Shown piece by piece: positions 46,105 through 54,378 of a stretch of DNA of 64,000 bases. Location of the stretch: assembly GCF_000383575.1 (NCBI RefSeq), contig NZ_KB911579.1, forward strand, positions 936,221 to 1,000,220, in the 5' to 3' direction. Numbering within the stretch: position 1 is the first letter of the stretch; the number at the start of each line of letters is the position of its first letter. This DNA comes from Salinispora oceanensis (GTDB lineage: Bacteria > Actinomycetota > Actinomycetes > Mycobacteriales > Micromonosporaceae). The notes beneath the pieces were generated by a model. The model saw only the letters and a list, made by a program, of their open reading frames with translations, ran no database searches and was not told the DNA's origin. Both the position numbers and the translations under genes were made by a program.

Positions 46105-46259
46105 CGGAGCACCGCCTTCGCCAACAGCCCATGCAGCCGGACGGTGAAAACCCGGGCACAGGCGTGGCAATCCCAACTGCCGTGCCCCGCCTCGCTCGGC
46201 CGCAGATTTTCCTCCCCGCAGTACGGGCAGTACAGCGGGACGGAACGGGTGTCACTCAT
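46101..46259 (-). CDS. Zinc-ribbon microprotein of the sulfur operon
   Basis: A 52-residue protein between sir and cysH with 4-bp overlaps at both ends (ATGA and GTGA), so clearly part of the operon. YCPYCGEENLR and WDCHACARVF give two CxxC knuckles expected to bind one zinc. Similar tiny proteins sit at this place in other actinomycete sulfur operons. It may help sulfite reductase or APS reductase, for example as electron or cluster partner; this is inference. Confidence 0.8.
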   Translation of the reverse strand: MSDTRSVPLYCPYCGEENLRPSEAGHGSWDCHACARVFTVRLHGLLAKAVLR

Positions 46260-47965
46260 CGCAGCTCCCCCTCGTCGGCCCGGATCACCCAGCTGGCGAA
46301 CGTTTCCCCGTCGGCGCGACCAGCCAGGTAGCGCCGGGCCAGCTGTTCCACGTACTCCGGGAGCTCCGCCGCCGTGACCTTCAGGCCCCGCGGCTTGCGA
46401 CCGAACCCCGCGGCTCGGCCCTGCGCCATGCCCAGACCACCGCCGAGATGCACCTGGAAGCCCTCCACCTGGCGGCCGTCCGCGCCGACCATCAGCTGAC
46501 CCCGGAGACCGATGTCAGCAACCTGGGTACGGGCGCACGCGTTCGGGCAGCCGTTGAGGTGGATGGTGATGTCGGCGTCGAAGTCCCGCAGCCGCTCCTC
46601 CAGCCGTGCCACCAACTCCGCGCCCCGCGCCTTGGTCTCGACGATGGCTAGCTTGCAGAACTCGAGGCCGGTGCAGGCCATGGCGCCCCGCCGCCACGCC
46701 GATGGCCGAGCCGACAAGCCAATCTCACCCAGCGCCTCGACCAGGGACTCCGTCCGGTCCGGCGGCACGTCCAACACCAACAGCTTCTGGTACGGAGTCA
46801 GCCGAACGCGTTCGCTGCCGTGCGCCTCGATCACGTCGGCGAGCCGGGTGAGTTGGCTACCCGAGACCCGGCCGACCGTCGCGGCGGCCCCGACGTAGTT
46901 GCGCCCGTCGCGCTGCTCGTGCACCCCGATGTGGTCAATCTGCTGTGCCGGCAGCTCGGCCGACGGTCCGTCCCGCAGAGCGCGGCCCAGATACTCCTGC
47001 TCCAGCACCTCCCGGAACTTCGCCACCCCCCAGTCGGCGACCAGGAACTTCAGCCGGGCGCGGTGGCGCAGCCGCCGATACCCGTAGTCGCGGAAGATGC
47101 CCGCCACCCCCGCCCAGACGTCCGGCACCTCGTGCAGCGGCACCCACACTCCCAGCCGCTGGGCGAGCATCGGGTTCGTCGAGAGGCCGCCACCGACCCA
47201 GAGGTCGAAGCCGGGTCCGTGGTCGGGGTGCACCGCCCCGAGGAAGGCGATGTCGTTCGTCTCGTACGGCGTATCCACCAGCCAGGAGATCGAGGACTTG
47301 AACTTGCGGGGCAGGTTGGCGTACTGCTTGTCGCCGACGTAGCGACGGACGATCTCGTCGATCGCCGGCGTCGGATCGACCACCTCGTCGCGGGCCACGC
47401 CAGCGACCGGGCTACCGAGCACGATCCGGGGGCAGTCCCCGCAGGCCTCCGTGGTCTGCAGGCCGACCGACTCCAGTCGACGCCAGATCTCCGGCATGTC
47501 CTCGACCCGGATCCAGTGGTACTGGATGTTCTGCCGGTCGGTGAGGTCGGCGGTGTCCCGGGCGAACTCGCGGGAGATCTCGGCCACCACCCGAAGCTGG
47601 GCCACGGAGAGCTGCCCGCCGTCGACCCGCACCCGGAGCATGAAGAACTCGTCCTCAAGCTCGTGCGGCTCCAGCACCGCGGTACGCCCACCGTCGATGC
47701 CGGCCTTGCGTTGCGTGTACAGCCCCCACCAACGGAACCGACCCCGCAGGTCCTGTGGATCGATCGAGGCGAAGCCCTGGTGGGCGTAGATGTTCTCGAT
47801 CCGGGCCCGGACGTTGAGTGGGTCGTCGTCTTTCTTGATCCGCTCGTTGGCGTTGAGCGGCTCGTGGTGGCCGAGGGCCCACTGGCCCTCCCCGCGGGGG
47901 CGGCGGGGGGCCCGGGCCGATTGGGGTATCGGGTCCTCGGGCCGGGCCGGGTTGCGCAGCACCAT
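46256..47965 (-). CDS. sir: Ferredoxin-dependent sulfite reductase
   Basis: A 569-residue siroheme enzyme reducing sulfite to sulfide. Two pseudo-symmetric halves each have a ferrodoxin-like half-domain; RQNIQYHWIRVEDMPEIW binds siroheme. The [4Fe-4S]-siroheme cysteines are in CTGLEFC (near 430 and 436) and CPNAC (near 471 and 475). ATG 47965 is chosen because GGAGG lies eight bases before it; ATG 47980 is an in-frame alternative. It leads the operon sir-microprotein-cysH-cbiX, and a leader peptide precedes it. Nitrite reductase is a possible alternative, but the cysH context favours sulfite. Confidence 0.92.
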   Translation of the reverse strand: MVLRNPARPEDPIPQSARAPRRPRGEGQWALGHHEPLNANERIKKDDDPLNVRARIENIYAHQGFASIDPQDLRGRFRWWGLYTQRKAGIDGGRTAVLEPHELEDEFFMLRVRVDGGQLSVAQLRVVAEISREFARDTADLTDRQNIQYHWIRVEDMPEIWRRLESVGLQTTEACGDCPRIVLGSPVAGVARDEVVDPTPAIDEIVRRYVGDKQYANLPRKFKSSISWLVDTPYETNDIAFLGAVHPDHGPGFDLWVGGGLSTNPMLAQRLGVWVPLHEVPDVWAGVAGIFRDYGYRRLRHRARLKFLVADWGVAKFREVLEQEYLGRALRDGPSAELPAQQIDHIGVHEQRDGRNYVGAAATVGRVSGSQLTRLADVIEAHGSERVRLTPYQKLLVLDVPPDRTESLVEALGEIGLSARPSAWRRGAMACTGLEFCKLAIVETKARGAELVARLEERLRDFDADITIHLNGCPNACARTQVADIGLRGQLMVGADGRQVEGFQVHLGGGLGMAQGRAAGFGRKPRGLKVTAAELPEYVEQLARRYLAGRADGETFASWVIRADEGELR

Positions 47966-48096
47966 CGTGGCGTCCTCCATTGTCTGCGGTGCCTCGTGGC
48001 CGCTGCGCCGAGCGCGGTGGCCGGCCCCGGCACGACGGGCTGGGCTGGGGCGGAGTAGCCGGCGCAGAGCGCCCGAGACAGCTGGGTCGGGCGTCG

Positions 48097-48183
48097 TCAG
48101 TGGGCCGGACAGATCGCGCTGCGCACGCGGCCAAAATCGACGTGGCGACGGGCCACGAAGTAGCGCACAACGGCGGCAGCCAT
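48097..48183 (-). CDS. Leader peptide of the sulfur-assimilation operon
   Basis: A 28-residue ORF from ATG 48183, 131 bp upstream of sir. It ends in FVARRHVDFGRVRSAICPAH. The core RRHVDxxRVxSxxC is the signature of actinobacterial putative leader peptides found upstream of sulfur and cysteine genes; the single late cysteine codon suggests it senses Cys-tRNA supply. No stem-loop could be assigned with confidence by eye. Confidence 0.75.
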   Translation of the reverse strand: MAAAVVRYFVARRHVDFGRVRSAICPAH

Positions 48184-48304
48184 GACGTAATGCTGCCACG
48201 GCGTCAGCGAAGCAGCCAAGGTTCGCGTGCGGCATCCCACATCACGGTCGGCGGTGTTCCGGTCCGGCCCCCCGGGGGCCCGGCGCTGTGCGAGGCTCAG
48301 CGGC

Positions 48305-49753
48305 ATGGGCACGCGAACCGTGCCGCAGCCGCCGGTGTGGCTGCCGCCGGCGCTGCTGACGCTCGCGGTCACCCTCACCGACGTGGCCGGGGCGCAGCTC
48401 TGGCGAGATGAGTTGGCGACGTGGAGCGCCGCCACCCGCCCGCTCGGCGACCTGGTCCGGCTCGCCGGCACGATCGACGCCGCCACTGGGCCGTACTACC
48501 TGCTGATGCACCTTTGGGTGGCCGGAGCGGGCGATTCGGTCGCCGCCCTGCGGCTGCCGGCCGTGCTCGCCATGACCACCACCGCGGCCCTGACCGCCCT
48601 CCTCGGTGCACGGCTGTACGGTCGGTCCGCCGGACTACTCGCCGGCCTCCTCTTCGCGGTTCTTCCCAGCACCTCCCGGTACGGGCAGGAGGCCCGCCCG
48701 TACGCGCTGGCTACCGCCCTCGCTGTCCTGGCGACGCTGTTGCTGGTCGTTGCCCTGGCTCCGGTGCCGGCGGGCCGGCGGGCCGGATCTCGGCTCCGCT
48801 GGGCCGGCTACGCCGCCGCGCTGGCCGCGCTGGGCCTCACCCACCTGGTCGCCCTCACCCTGCTCGCGGCCCACGTGGTGGTGGTGCTCGCCGCCCAGCG
48901 GCGGCACCCCGACCGACGCCTCGTCGGGTCCTGGCTGCTGGCGCTCGTCCCGGTGGTGCTGTTGGTCGGTCCGCTGCTCTGGGTCGCCCACGGCCAGCAC
49001 GCCCGCCAACTCGACTGGGTGGACCCGGCCCGCCCCGCCGATCTCGCCGCGTTGGCCGGCGGGGTGACGCAGAGCGGGGTGGTCGGGGGTCTGGTGGTCG
49101 GGCTCGCCGCGCTCGGTGCCGCGACACTGGGACGATCGGCGCTACTGCCCGGGGCCGCCGTGCTCCTGCCGGTGCTGCTGGTCTTCGCTGTCGGCGCGGT
49201 TGTCCCCCTCTGGGTACCCCGATACCTGGTCTTCGTGGTGCCGTTCGGCTGCCTGCTGGCCGGGGTCGCCCTGGCCCGGGTGCCGTTTCTACCGGCGCTG
49301 ACCGTCGTGGCCCTGGCCGGGGCGCTTGGCCTGCCGGCCCAGGCGGCGCTACGGCGGACCCACGAGTGGCCCCGTTCGGCGCTGGTCGACTACGCCGGTG
49401 CGGCCCAGATCGTGGCGGACGGGCAGCGCCCCACCGACGCGGTCGTCTACTCGCCCCGGGAGGGCTGGCTCTTCCTCGACCTGGGCCTGGCTTATCACCT
49501 GGGCGACCACCGCCCCCGGGACGTGCTGCTCACCGCCAGCCCGGCCCGCCGGGGCGACCTGTGGGCCGCCGAGTGCGCCCGCCCGGCCCCGTGCCTGGCT
49601 GACACGGATCGGATCTGGCTGGTGCTGGCCGGTCGGCACCACGACCCGCTGGCCGCCGTACCCGGCCCGAAGGGAACGGCGCTACGCGACGGGCGGATGG
49701 TCGAGCAGGTCTGGCATCCCCCTGGACTGACCGTCGCCCTGGTCCGCCGGTAG
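48305..49753 (+). CDS. GT39/ArnT-like membrane glycosyltransferase
   Basis: A 482-residue polytopic protein from ATG 48305 with about ten transmembrane helices. LWRDELATWSAATRP near residue 35 is the first extracytoplasmic loop with the catalytic Asp-Glu typical of dolichol/polyprenyl-phosphate-sugar-using GT-C enzymes, and SRYGQEARPYAL near 120 is the second conserved loop. It would move a sugar from a lipid carrier to a surface acceptor. It lies between two minus-strand units. Confidence 0.8.
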   Translation: MGTRTVPQPPVWLPPALLTLAVTLTDVAGAQLWRDELATWSAATRPLGDLVRLAGTIDAATGPYYLLMHLWVAGAGDSVAALRLPAVLAMTTTAALTALLGARLYGRSAGLLAGLLFAVLPSTSRYGQEARPYALATALAVLATLLLVVALAPVPAGRRAGSRLRWAGYAAALAALGLTHLVALTLLAAHVVVVLAAQRRHPDRRLVGSWLLALVPVVLLVGPLLWVAHGQHARQLDWVDPARPADLAALAGGVTQSGVVGGLVVGLAALGAATLGRSALLPGAAVLLPVLLVFAVGAVVPLWVPRYLVFVVPFGCLLAGVALARVPFLPALTVVALAGALGLPAQAALRRTHEWPRSALVDYAGAAQIVADGQRPTDAVVYSPREGWLFLDLGLAYHLGDHRPRDVLLTASPARRGDLWAAECARPAPCLADTDRIWLVLAGRHHDPLAAVPGPKGTALRDGRMVEQVWHPPGLTVALVRR

Positions 49754-49774
49754 CCGGCGCCGCCCCTCGGATGG

Positions 49775-51301
49775 TCACAGCCGGTTGAGGGGAAGGACGA
49801 GCAGCGCCTCGGTGCCGCCGCTGGCGCTCGTCCGCAGCTCGATCGTGCCACACAGCTCCCCGGTGACCAGCGCACGGACGATCTGCAGGCCGAGGCTACC
49901 GCCGCGCTCGGCGTCGAAGCCCGGCGGTAGTCCACCACCGTTGTCGGCGACCGACACGTGCAGGATCTTGCGAAACCGATGCGCCGAGACCACCACCTCG
50001 GGGGAGAAGCCCACGGTTCCTAAGTGCTCACCAACCTCGTCATCGGCGGGGAACCCGTGCTCGACGGCGTTCAGCAGAAGCTCATTGAGGACCATCACCA
50101 GCGATGTGGCGAGCTCGGCGGTGAGCACGCCGAAGCTGCCCTGACGGCGCATCCGGACGGTCGACTCGGTCGCCGCCACCTCGGTCGCCGCGCTCGCCAC
50201 CCGGTCCACGATCCCGTCGAACTCGACCACCTCATCGTTGGACATGGAGAGCGTCTCGTGTACCAACGCGATCGAGGCGACCCGGCGGACCGACTCCTCC
50301 AGCGCGATCCGCGCCTCCGGCATGGCTACCCGGCGGGCCTGCAGCCGCAGCAGGGCGGCGACCGTCTGGAGGTTGTTCTTCACCCGGTGATGGATCTCCC
50401 GAATGGTGGCGTCCTTGGTCATCAACGCCCGGTCCCGGCGCCGGACCTCGGTGACATCGCGGACCAGCACCAGCGCGCCGATCGGCACTCCGGCCGGGAT
50501 CAGCGGTAGCGCCCGGGTCAGCATCGTCGCCCCACGCGCGTTGATCTCACGTCGGGGCGGTGCCTCGCCCCGAAGTGCGGCGAGCGCCGCGTTGGCCGCG
50601 TCGGTCCCCTCGAGCGGGTCATCGGCGAGGCGCCGGTGTAGCGCCGCGAGATCCTCCCCCACCAGGTCCGAGGCGTAGCCGACCCGTCGGTACGCCGACT
50701 GCGCGTTCGGGCTCGAATACGTCACCCTGCCGCCCGCATCCAGCCGGACCAGGCCATCGCCGACCCGGGGAGCGGAGGTGGTCTCCCCCGGGTGCCGGGG
50801 CGGCGGGAAGGTGCCGTCGGCGAGCATCTGCGCCAGGTCGTCCGCCGTGGTCAGATAGTTCAGCTCCAGCTGGCTGGGGGTCCGAGCGGTCGACAGGTTG
50901 GTGTCCCGGCCGACCACGGCGATCACCTCGGCCTGCTCACCGTCGGCGGCCCGCAGCCGCACCGGGATCGCCTCGTGCCGCGCGGGTACGTCCCCGTACC
51001 AGACCGGATCGCCCTCCCGCCAGATCCGGCCTCGCCGGTAGGCGACCTCCAGGTGGTCCACTTCCGGCCCACCGGTGATTCGGCCTACCTGGTCATGCTG
51101 GTACGCGGTGGGCGCGGTGGTCGGTCGAACCTGGGCCACGCAGAGAAACGTCCCGTCCTCGCCCACCGGTACCCAGAGCAGCAGGTCGGCAAAGGACATG
51201 TCAGAGAGCAACTGCCAGTCGCCCGCGATCCGGTGCAGATGATCGATGTCAGCGGGACGTAGCTGGGTGTGCTCGTCGGCGAGGTCGCGCAGCGTGGACA
51301 C
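49775..51301 (-). CDS. pdtaS: PdtaS-type cytosolic sensor histidine kinase
   Basis: A 508-residue soluble kinase. N-terminal GAF-like domain (about 1-155), PAS domain (about 185-290), then the HisKA_2 region with IHHRVKNNLQTVAALL (phospho-His near 303) and a HATPase with NELLLNAVEHGF and GGSLGLQIVRAL. PdtaS with PdtaR senses NO, copper and other signals and controls antitermination. GTG 51301 is the likely start. In mycobacteria it is next to whiB1; PdtaR (ANTAR) is not in the window. Confidence 0.9.
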   Translation of the reverse strand: MSTLRDLADEHTQLRPADIDHLHRIAGDWQLLSDMSFADLLLWVPVGEDGTFLCVAQVRPTTAPTAYQHDQVGRITGGPEVDHLEVAYRRGRIWREGDPVWYGDVPARHEAIPVRLRAADGEQAEVIAVVGRDTNLSTARTPSQLELNYLTTADDLAQMLADGTFPPPRHPGETTSAPRVGDGLVRLDAGGRVTYSSPNAQSAYRRVGYASDLVGEDLAALHRRLADDPLEGTDAANAALAALRGEAPPRREINARGATMLTRALPLIPAGVPIGALVLVRDVTEVRRRDRALMTKDATIREIHHRVKNNLQTVAALLRLQARRVAMPEARIALEESVRRVASIALVHETLSMSNDEVVEFDGIVDRVASAATEVAATESTVRMRRQGSFGVLTAELATSLVMVLNELLLNAVEHGFPADDEVGEHLGTVGFSPEVVVSAHRFRKILHVSVADNGGGLPPGFDAERGGSLGLQIVRALVTGELCGTIELRTSASGGTEALLVLPLNRL

Positions 51302-51326
51302 GCCGCCCAGCCTGCCACGCCGGAGC

Positions 51327-52379
51327 TCACATCGTCGCGGTGACCTTCTTCAGACCCCGGGGCGCGTCCGGGTTCTCGCCTCGGGCCAATGCGAGCGCCA
51401 GGGCCAGCCGCTGCAGCGGCAGGATGTCCAGCAGCGGCGCGTACCGCTCGTCAACCTCGGGAACGGCGATTCGCGTTGTGGTGGGCACCTCCGCCGAGCC
51501 GACCACCACCACATCGGCGCGGCGCTCGCCGAGCCGTGGCAGCACCTCCCCCATCGCCTGGCCGCCGGGGCCGGAACCGACCACCGCGAGCACCGGCACG
51601 TCCGGATCGGTCATGGCGAGCGGACCGTGCAGCAGATCGGCACCGGAGAAGGCGAGCGTCGGTAGGTACGAGGTTTCCATCAGCTTCAGCGCGGCCTCCC
51701 GCGCGGTCGGGTACGCGTATCCCCGGCCGGTCGTGACCAGCTGCGCGGCGAACCGGTACCGGGGGGCGAGCTGGGCGGGCGTCGGGTCGGCGAGGGTACG
51801 TGCGGCGAGTTCGGGCAGCGTGTCGAGGGCGCTGCGCTCAGTGGCCGGCAGCGCGCCGTCGCCGGCCCGAATGCCCTCCACCAACATGAGCAGGGCGAGC
51901 AGCTCGGCCGTGTAGGTCTTGGTGGCGGCCACCGCCCGTTCGTGCCCGGCGGCGATGTCCACGCTCAGCTCCGCCGCCTCGGCGAGTGGCGAGTCCGGCG
52001 CGTTGGTGACTGCGAGGGTGAGCGCGCCGGAGTTCCGGGCGGCCCGCAGCACCTCGGTGAGGTCCGGGGAGCCGCCGCTCTGGCTCACCCCGACCACGAG
52101 CGCGGCGGAGAGGTCTGGCCGGGCCCCGTACGCGGTTACTGAGCTGGGCGAGGCGAGCCCGGCGGGCAGACCCAACCGGATCTCGGTGAGGTAGGTGCCG
52201 TAGAGCGCGGCGTGGTCTGAGGTGCCGCGGGCGGTGAACACCACGTGCCGCGGGCGGTGCTCGGCGATGGCGGCGGCGACCCGAGCGATCGGCCCGGCAT
52301 GCTCAGCGGAGAGCAGGCGGGCGTATGCCGCCGGCTGCTCGTCAATGTCGGCGGCCATGCCGGCCCCTGGACGCGTCAC
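51327..52379 (-). CDS. SIS-domain sugar isomerase (GlmS C-terminal-like, no amidotransferase)
   Basis: A 350-residue protein with two SIS domains: VFTARGTSDHAALYG and GVSQSGGSPDLTEVLR in the first, TTGRGYAYPTAREAALKLMET in the second. The glutaminase domain of GlmS is missing, so it may be an amino-sugar-6-phosphate deaminase or isomerase (NagB-II/AgaS type). GTG 52379 follows AGGAGGAG. An inverted TTATGTT/AACATAA pair lies upstream and is divergent to the TPR gene. Confidence 0.85.
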   Translation of the reverse strand: MTRPGAGMAADIDEQPAAYARLLSAEHAGPIARVAAAIAEHRPRHVVFTARGTSDHAALYGTYLTEIRLGLPAGLASPSSVTAYGARPDLSAALVVGVSQSGGSPDLTEVLRAARNSGALTLAVTNAPDSPLAEAAELSVDIAAGHERAVAATKTYTAELLALLMLVEGIRAGDGALPATERSALDTLPELAARTLADPTPAQLAPRYRFAAQLVTTGRGYAYPTAREAALKLMETSYLPTLAFSGADLLHGPLAMTDPDVPVLAVVGSGPGGQAMGEVLPRLGERRADVVVVGSAEVPTTTRIAVPEVDERYAPLLDILPLQRLALALALARGENPDAPRGLKKVTATM

Positions 52380-52412
52380 AGAAACTCCTCCTGGTGCGCG
52401 ATTCCCGCGCGT

Positions 52413-52455
52413 TTATGTTCAGTCTTGCACTTTTCAGCGCCCAAGCGCAACATAA
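52413..52455. promoter_or_regulatory. Possible operator: inverted TTATGTT/AACATAA
   Basis: Two 7-bp arms (52413-52419 and 52449-52455) lie 29 bases apart in the AT-richer gap between the SIS gene and the TPR gene. They could be half-sites of a repressor that controls amino-sugar use. The match is short, so this is tentative. Confidence 0.3.
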
Positions 52456-52543
52456 CGAGCAGCAGCGCTAGACCATCGCTAAAAATCCTCACTATCACCT
52501 ACGCTGACCGACCGGAGCGCAATCACCACGGCGGGAGAAGAAC

Positions 52544-54358
52544 GTGTCCCCGGACAAGCGAGACCTGCCGGCCGCGGAGGAACTGACCCTGGCCCGGCTA
52601 GCGCTCACCGAGGGCGACCTGGCGCACGCCGCCGCCCATATCGCGGGGGCGCTGGCACAGGCACCGACCCTTCCCGAGGCACACGAGTTACTCTCCCGGC
52701 TCGCCGCCGTCGCCGGCGACGGACTCGACCTCTTTCCCCTGCACCAGAACGTCTTCGTCGGAACCGTGGTCGCCCGGGCCCACCTACTCGCCGCTGTCGG
52801 CCGGCCCGCCGAAGGGTTGGACCTGCTCGTCGCGGCCACTGGCTACGCGCCTGCCGAGCCATGGGCGGAGGTGCCCTGGGTTACCGCGCCCGACCTGGCC
52901 GAACGCCTCGGTCCGGAGCGTACCGCTCAGATTCTCATGCAGGTTTGCGCCGCGACCGCCGATCCGACGCCCCGAACTGGCCGGGCCGCCCTCACTCCCT
53001 ACCTCACGCTGGCGCGCAACGCGGTGACCGCGCACCACGGACACGCGCTGCTGTTCGGAGCCGCCTCCGCATTGGCCCGGCGGCTCGGCGAGGTGGCGCT
53101 CGCCGTCCAGTGGGCCGCTCAGGGGTTACGCGCCGAGCCATCCAAGATCGGCGAGGTGTGGCTCGGGTACGCCTATCGAAGCGCGGGGCGAATCCGAGAG
53201 GCCCTCGCGGCGCTGGAGCGTGCCGTCGCGCACGACCCGGACGACCTGGCCGTCTACGCCGACATCGCCGGCACCCTCGCCGACCACGGACGGCTGGACG
53301 AGGCGCTTGACTGGATCAACCGGGCGCTCGCCCGGGACCCGACGTTTGACTGTGCGGTGCACACCGCCCAGCGGCTGCGCTTCCAGCGCGACGGCGATGT
53401 CGCCCACCTGATCGCACTGGCGGACTTCGCCCGGGAGCACCCCGAGGATTCCCACGAGCACACCGACCTCGCCGAGTCCTGCTCCGGCCAACCCTGGCTC
53501 GGGCAGATCACTCCGGCCGCCGGCCCCGCTGTTGACGCGCTCCTGGCCAACCATGCCGGCCGTCAGCTGGGAGCCACCGTCCGGTTGGGGTCGCCGGTGC
53601 CACCGAGTGCCCTGCACACCCTCACCCGGTCCGTGCCCGGGCTGCGCGTCCAGCTTGCGCCGGGGCCCGGCCCGGACCCGCGGGAACCCCGACGCGCGGT
53701 GACCTGGCACCTGTGGCGGCACGACGGCACGCCCGCCGTAGAAGCCCCCTCGCCACTGGCGGCGGAGCACCTCCGGCAGTTCGTGCATCCGGCGTGGCCC
53801 CACCCGCCGGCGGCGTACGACGCCGCCGTGGCCCTGGCCACCCTGGACCTGACCGACCTACTCGGTCTGCTGGCCCATCCGCCGGCGACCCCACCGACCG
53901 CGCTGGGTCGGGTCCTCAACGAGCAAAACCCGTCCCTCTGGGTCCGCAGTGTTCAGGTGTGGGCCTGCCTCGGGCTGCTGCACCACCGCACCGACGAGCC
54001 GTGGCCGACCTCCACCCGCCGGGCCGTGCTGCTGGACCTGGCCTGGGGCGTTGAGGACTGGGCTACCGAGGCCGCACTCTTCGCCCTGGTCACCGTCGCC
54101 TGGGTTGACCCGGCGGTTCGCCCCGAGGTCGCCGGGGTGGTCGCCGAACGACTCGCCGATGCGGTCGAGGTGGCGCGAGCCCGTCCGGTCCCGATCGCCC
54201 GATCTTTGGCGCAGCTGGCACTGGCCACCCCGGACCTGGCCCCGGAGTCCCGAGCGCTGGCCGAGGCGGTGGCCGGGGGTCGGCCGCCGGCTCCGGCGCC
54301 GCCAAACCCGCTTCGCCGCCTCTGGCGACGCATCACGACAACCTTTCGCCGCCCCTGA
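52544..54358 (+). CDS. Large TPR-repeat protein
   Basis: A 604-residue protein from GTG 52544 with SD GGGAGAAG. Tetratricopeptide-like helices occupy residues about 10-45 and 170-265 (clear units GYAYRSAGRIREALAALERA and ADHGRLDEALDWINRAL). The C-terminal 250 residues (TLDLTDLLGLLAHPPATPP, GVEDWATEAALF) have no recognised family. TPR proteins scaffold complexes; partner unknown. Confidence 0.78.
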   Translation: MSPDKRDLPAAEELTLARLALTEGDLAHAAAHIAGALAQAPTLPEAHELLSRLAAVAGDGLDLFPLHQNVFVGTVVARAHLLAAVGRPAEGLDLLVAATGYAPAEPWAEVPWVTAPDLAERLGPERTAQILMQVCAATADPTPRTGRAALTPYLTLARNAVTAHHGHALLFGAASALARRLGEVALAVQWAAQGLRAEPSKIGEVWLGYAYRSAGRIREALAALERAVAHDPDDLAVYADIAGTLADHGRLDEALDWINRALARDPTFDCAVHTAQRLRFQRDGDVAHLIALADFAREHPEDSHEHTDLAESCSGQPWLGQITPAAGPAVDALLANHAGRQLGATVRLGSPVPPSALHTLTRSVPGLRVQLAPGPGPDPREPRRAVTWHLWRHDGTPAVEAPSPLAAEHLRQFVHPAWPHPPAAYDAAVALATLDLTDLLGLLAHPPATPPTALGRVLNEQNPSLWVRSVQVWACLGLLHHRTDEPWPTSTRRAVLLDLAWGVEDWATEAALFALVTVAWVDPAVRPEVAGVVAERLADAVEVARARPVPIARSLAQLALATPDLAPESRALAEAVAGGRPPAPAPPNPLRRLWRRITTTFRRP

Positions 54359-54378
54359 CCTCGCCGGCCGACGCTGGG

